Positions 60,983 through 64,000 of a DNA stretch of 64,000 nt are shown here, piece after piece. Under the pieces are notes generated by a model, which was not told the DNA's origin, did not search any database, and saw only the letters and a list, made by a program, of their open reading frames with translations. The translations under genes and the position numbers were made by a program. This DNA is from Actinomadura sp. NBRC 104425 (GTDB taxonomy: Bacteria; Actinomycetota; Actinomycetes; Streptosporangiales; Streptosporangiaceae). Positions within the stretch are counted from its first letter, which is position 1, and each line of letters starts with the position of its first letter. The stretch lies in the NCBI RefSeq assembly GCF_030269545.1, contig NZ_BSTN01000026.1, forward strand, positions 19,220-83,219. The letters run 5' to 3'.

Positions 60983-61309
60983 ATGGCACAGAAGGTTCAG
61001 GTGCTTCTCGTCGACGACCTCGACGGTGGCGAGGCGGACGAGACCGTGCAGTTCTCGATCGATGGCGCCTCGTACGAGATCGATCTCAGTAGCGCCAACG
61101 CTAAGAAGCTCCGGGATTCCCTGCAGCCGTTCGTCGAGAAGTCCCGCAAGGCGGGCGGTGTCCGCCGGGGCGGCCGTCGGCAGCGCGGCGCGTCGAGCCG
61201 CGAGCGCAGCGCCGAGATCCGCGCGTGGGCCAAGCGCAATGGCATCAAGGTCAATGAGCGCGGCCGCATCCCGCAGAATGTGATCGAGCAGTACGAGGCG
61301 GCCAACTGA
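60983..61309 (+). CDS. lsr2: nucleoid-associated protein Lsr2
   Basis: 108 aa. The dimerisation domain (AQKVQVLLVDDLDGGEADET, YEIDLSSANAKKLRDSL) is followed by a Gly/Arg linker and the C-terminal DNA-binding domain with the AT-hook-like core IRAWAKRNGIKVNERGRIPQ. The RGR minor-groove motif is intact. Lsr2 is the actinobacterial H-NS functional analogue, silencing AT-rich or foreign DNA. ATG 60983 with AAAGG upstream. In related genomes it lies directly before clpC; here 2.5 kb separates them. Confidence 0.96.
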   Translation: MAQKVQVLLVDDLDGGEADETVQFSIDGASYEIDLSSANAKKLRDSLQPFVEKSRKAGGVRRGGRRQRGASSRERSAEIRAWAKRNGIKVNERGRIPQNVIEQYEAAN

Positions 61310-61328
61310 GCCAGTCCGTCCGTCCGGG

Positions 61329-61375
61329 CGGGCCACCCTGCTCGGTGAGCTTCGCTCGCCTCCACCGGTGGCCCG
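61329..61375 (+). terminator. hairpin after lsr2
   Basis: CGGGCCACC (61329-61337) pairs perfectly with GGTGGCCCG (61367-61375) around a 29-base loop that contains a smaller GGTGAGC/GCTCGCC stem. It starts 20 bases after the lsr2 stop. Likely a transcription terminator without U-tract. Confidence 0.6.
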
Positions 61376-61379
61376 TCCT

Positions 61380-61744
61380 TGGTTTCCTCCGGGGGAGCGA
61401 CCCACGGGAGCCCACCGCTGCGGCACGCCCGCCGCGGCAGGCGCCGGGCGACGAACCCACCCGGTGAGTCGGCGTCCGCCTGCACCGCCGGTCCGCGTAC
61501 CTCCGAAGGCCCGGGGCCTCAGCCCCCGCCGCGGCTCACGTGAGTCGCTCCCCGCAGCAGACACGGGCCTGCCAGGCAACGCCCACCTTTCCCGACGGCC
61601 TGTGCTCGCTTCCTTCCAGAGAGCCTCTGAAACCCAGACACGACTCGCGCCGGATACTCCCCGCAGGGGTGCAGAGACCGGTCCGGTCAGTTAGCGTTCC
61701 CCGTCCCGAAGAGTGCGGTCGGGACACCCGACAGTGCCCGCACA
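61380..61744. other. 365-bp gene-free stretch
   Basis: Between the lsr2 hairpin and the first repeat unit. No motif, promoter or repeat is recognised; frames are short and of unnatural composition. Confidence 0.4.
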
Positions 61745-62054
61745 GAGCGCTCGTTGCGCAGACGCGCGAACGACGCCCGTCAATGGGCACCCCGCCGCCG
61801 TGTGCTCCCAGGGCCTGGATGTCGCTCGCGTCGACGGCTGACGCAGAAGGCGCGTCGAGGCGGCACTTGTTGAACGTCCGATGCAATAGGCGTGAGGTGG
61901 AACGCCTTCGTTGATTTGTCGCTTCGGTTCCTTGATGGGTGCTCCAGGCCCGACTGTCAGGTCTTCTAGGGGCACTTGGGTACCTCTAAGAGGGGTCGTT
62001 GCGCAGACGTGCGGGCGGTCCTCATCGTGGGGCGCCCCGCCACCCTAAGGCGTA

Positions 62055-62597
62055 CTGAGCTTTTCGTTGGTCGTGTGGTGTTGGAGGGTGGATTTCCAGT
62101 CCGGTGTGGGCCAGGCAGGCTCCAGCCCAGACGGGCGGTCAGCAGCCGCCACACCGAGGCCCGCGACAGCCGCACCCCGCACACGCGCTCGACCACCTGC
62201 CCCACCCGCTCCAAGGTCCACAGGTCGGCCTCGAAGCCGTGGGCCCGGGCGCCCTGCTCCAACGCGGCACGCACCTGCTCGACCCGGGCGTCATCGAGCT
62301 TGGCCGGTGCGGCCGGTGGCCGGGCGGCGCCGCAGCGCCGCCACCCCACCCGCCTGGATGCGCCGCTTCCAGCGCCGCACGCTCTCAGCCGACACGCCCC
62401 GGCATCCGGGCGACCTCGGCCTGGGCACGGCCCTGCTCGAGCAGTTCGGCCGCACGCATCCGCCGCGCCTCGGCCAACTGCGGCCGGGTCAACGGCGGGA
62501 CGACCTCTTCCTGGTTGTCAGACTCAGCGTTGGGGGGCATGCCGCGATACTGACAAACCCCACCTCTCCACACCCACAGAACTAACGAAAAGCTCAG
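62055..62597 (-). mobile_element. 543-bp IS630-derived element with intact terminal repeats
   Basis: CTGAGCTTTTCGTT at the left end and AACGAAAAGCTCAG at the right end are exact inverted repeats, extended imperfectly to about 23 bases (GT-GTGTGG/CC-CAGAAC). Both ends are flanked by TA, the expected target duplication of IS630/Tc1-type transposition. Inside is only the N-terminal part of a transposase, so it is an internally deleted, non-autonomous (MITE-like) derivative inserted within the repeat array. Confidence 0.75.
62115..62540 (-). pseudogene. IS630-type transposase N-terminal fragment
   Basis: From ATG 62540 one frame reads PPLTRPQLAEARRMRAAELL...QAEVARMPG, then shifts to GVSAESVRRWKRRIQAGGVA, then shifts again to KLDDARVEQVRAALEQGARA and WTLERVGQVVERVCGVRLSR...SVWRLLTARLGWSL. 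This is the double HTH / winged-helix N-terminus of IS630 transposases. Two frameshifts and complete loss of the DDE catalytic domain make it non-functional. Confidence 0.75.
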
Positions 62598-63310
62598 TAG
62601 GCGTGGATGTTGCGTGTGTCGGTGGCTGACGCGGAAGGTGTGCCGGGGCGACCACTGTTGAACGCCCGATGCGCAAGGTGTGGGTGTGCGCCTTCGGTGA
62701 TGTCCGGTTCTTTGGTGGGCGTCCCAGGCCGAGCTGTGGCTTTGTGAGGTGCTGGTCAGAGGCCGCGATGGCGGGTGTGTTGGTGCCCGCCTTCGGGAGG
62801 CTCTCTGGGGCGCTTGTTCTTCCCCGTAGAGGGTGTTGGCTGCGCAGACGTGTGGGCGGTCTCGTTGCCAAGGAGCCGGCCGCGTGTGGTCTGGTCGCCG
62901 CCCAAGGCCTACATGTTGTTCGCGTCGAAGGCTGACGCGGAAGGTGTGCCGGGGCTCTGTCGAATGCGCGACCGTACGTGCCTTCGCTGGATGTGTCGCG
63001 TCGGTTTCTTGGTGGGTGCCTCAGGCCTGAGTTGAGGCTCGTGCGGGGTGCTGGTCGCGGGTGCGGTGCCCGTCTTCGTGGGGTTGTCTGGGGTGCCCCG
63101 TAGAGGGTGGTCGTTGTGCAGACGTGCGGGCGGTCGGCGTTGTGGGAGACCGGCCGTCGGGCGCGGTCCCGGCCGGGCCCTCGATGTGACCCGAGGTCGG
63201 GTGTGCTTGCGTCGGTGGCTGACGCGCGGGTGTGGGGGAGCGTTGGCCTCCGCGGAGTTTGATCGGGGGGCATGGCGGTGAGCCGTGGAGGGCGGCCGTT
63301 GCGTAGATGT

Positions 63311-63886
63311 GAAGCCGTCCTCGTCCTGTGTTTTTGCTGGGGTCCTGGTCCGCCGAGACGGCATTGCTGGGGCGATGGGGTGCGGAGAGAGGTGTGGGTG
63401 TGTTCGTGAGATGCGTTCCTTTCGGGGGTGTTAGGCGTTTGGGGGATGGGGGGCTCTGGGGCTCTGGGGTGGCGCGGTGCGACGAACTTTACGGTGGCGT
63501 AGCGGGTGGTCCTGCTTGACGAACTTCGCTTGCGTCTGCGTTTCTGTCTCTGGCGTCTCGCAGAGTGACGACTCGGATGCGCTTTGTCGGGCGTTCGCGG
63601 GTGGGTGATTGCGCTTGGTGACGTGCGGTCGCCTTCGCTGCGGAATCAGCGCATTCGGCGCGTCTCTGGGACGGCCGCGGCGACCTGCGAAAAGGCCCCG
63701 TTCGCTTGAGGCGTAGCGGGAACATCGCGCACTGTCGCGGTAGTTGGATGAGGATGAACAGCGCTTAGCTGGGGAACGTCTCCTGGTGGGACTGCACCGG
63801 GCGGCCTCCTCGGGGCGGGCTAGCATGCGGAAGGACAGGTCCGGACATTCTGGACGCTGCCCAACCGCTCTGTGAGGAGCGACGAG
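63311..63886. other. 576-bp region upstream of clpC
   Basis: No gene supported. A TAGCAT (-10-like, 63820-63825) lies about 60 bases before the clpC start. CGCTTGAGGCG at 63703-63713 resembles the ClgR operator core (CGC-5 bases-GCG) known upstream of clp genes in actinobacteria; one core base differs from the consensus as remembered. Sequence near 63490-63730 contains several TTCGC/GCGAA words. Confidence 0.4.
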
Positions 63887-64000
63887 ATGTTCGAGAGGTT
63901 CACCGACCGCGCGCGGCGGGTTGTCGTCCTGGCTCAGGAGGAGGCCAGGATGCTCAACCACAACTACATCGGCACCGAGCACATACTGCTGGGCCTGATC
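63887..64000 (+). CDS. clpC: ClpC ATPase, N-terminal part (cut by window end)
   Basis: 38 codons visible: MFERFTDRARRVVVLAQEEA, then RMLNHNYIGTEHILLGLI, the Clp_N repeat of ClpC. ClpC is the Hsp100 unfoldase that feeds ClpP1P2 and is usually essential in actinobacteria. ATG 63887 has GAGGAG 8 bases upstream. Only the start lies in the window. Follows lsr2 as in related genomes, but after a long repeat-filled gap. Confidence 0.95.
   Translation, partial: MFERFTDRARRVVVLAQEEARMLNHNYIGTEHILLGLI

Larger units (their letters stand above)
61745..63310. repeat. degenerate ~280-bp tandem repeat array (4-5 units)
   Basis: Units begin with a GTTGCGCAGACGTGCGGGCG block (61752, 61997, 62837, 63113, and weakly 63299). 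In the middle they carry GTCG-GGCTGACGCGGAAGGTG (61828, 62619, 62924, 63210), then TGTTGAA-G-CCGATGCG, CTTCG-TGATGTGTCG and TTCTTGGTGGGTGCC. They end with CCCCGTAGAGGGTG (62826 and 63098). Spacing is about 250, 295 (after removing the 543-bp insert), 276 and 187 bases. Similarity is recognisable but imperfect. No continuous frame is supported on either strand; function unknown. Confidence 0.65.

Noticed and set aside
61745..63310. CRISPR array as explanation of the repeats near clpC
   Set aside because: Units are about 280 bases and diverged; there are no short identical repeats with unique spacers and no cas genes.

Overview
The window is high-GC actinobacterial DNA. Chaplin, Lsr2, F420-associated metalloprotease, solitary nuoD paralogue, DUF3180, leaderless or GTG/TTG starts and folE-folP-folB-folK / panC-panD-nadB-nadC-coaX-lysS clusters together suggest a filamentous member of the Streptosporangiales/Thermomonosporaceae type (Actinomadura-like). 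This placement is inference from gene content and composition, not from a database search.

Layout. (1) 1-5.8 kb: ricT, a DUF427 gene, a divergent MFS exporter/TetR pair with a multi-site operator, and a secreted tripeptidyl-aminopeptidase-like lipoprotein. (2) 5.8-15.5 kb: a decaying accessory island beginning at tRNA-Thr(CGT). It holds an integrase C-terminal fossil, a broken NB-ARC/TPR gene, two IS200/IS605 elements with TnpB nucleases, a pair of overlapping tiny CxxCxG proteins, and a wrecked MMPL-SDR-TetR cluster; the MMPL gene is frameshifted and the SDR gene is split by an IS inside its YxxxK motif. (3) 15.5-22.8 kb: a coupled MerR + VIT/VWA gene pair, an unusual ECF sigma-like protein fused to a zinc motif, membrane span and extracytoplasmic domain, and an NlpC/P60 hydrolase. 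(4) 22.9-34.2 kb: conserved housekeeping block ppa, dacB, DUF2342 metalloprotease, tilS-hpt, ftsH-folE, and the overlapping folP-NTF2-folB-folK-DUF3180 operon. (5) 34.3-46.4 kb: nuoD paralogue, membrane PH-domain pair, P450, MidA-like methyltransferase, two-component system, chaplin, and an ABC/FtsX exporter. (6) 46.5-54.9 kb: DUF2520 protein, a tiny leader ORF overlapping panC, panD, nadB-nadC, coaX, lysS and a LacI regulator: the CoA/NAD precursor block. (7) 55-64 kb: a small LuxR-HTH protein, an NlpC/P60 hydrolase behind a c-di-AMP (ydaO-type) riboswitch, a GNAT protein, two RDD membrane proteins, lsr2, then about 2.5 kb of degenerate ~280-bp tandem repeats carrying an IS630-derived 543-bp element, and the start of clpC.

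Most genes are short-spaced or overlap by 1-4 bases (ATGA, GTGA, TTGA), indicating translational coupling. The most striking items are the two TnpB elements (inferred CTAC target, a 253-bp identical patch in otherwise diverged copies, one copy landing in an SDR active site), the unexplained repeat array between lsr2 and clpC, the sigma/anti-sigma-like fusion protein, the tandem CxxCxG mini-proteins, the 14-codon leader of panC and the folB start anomaly.
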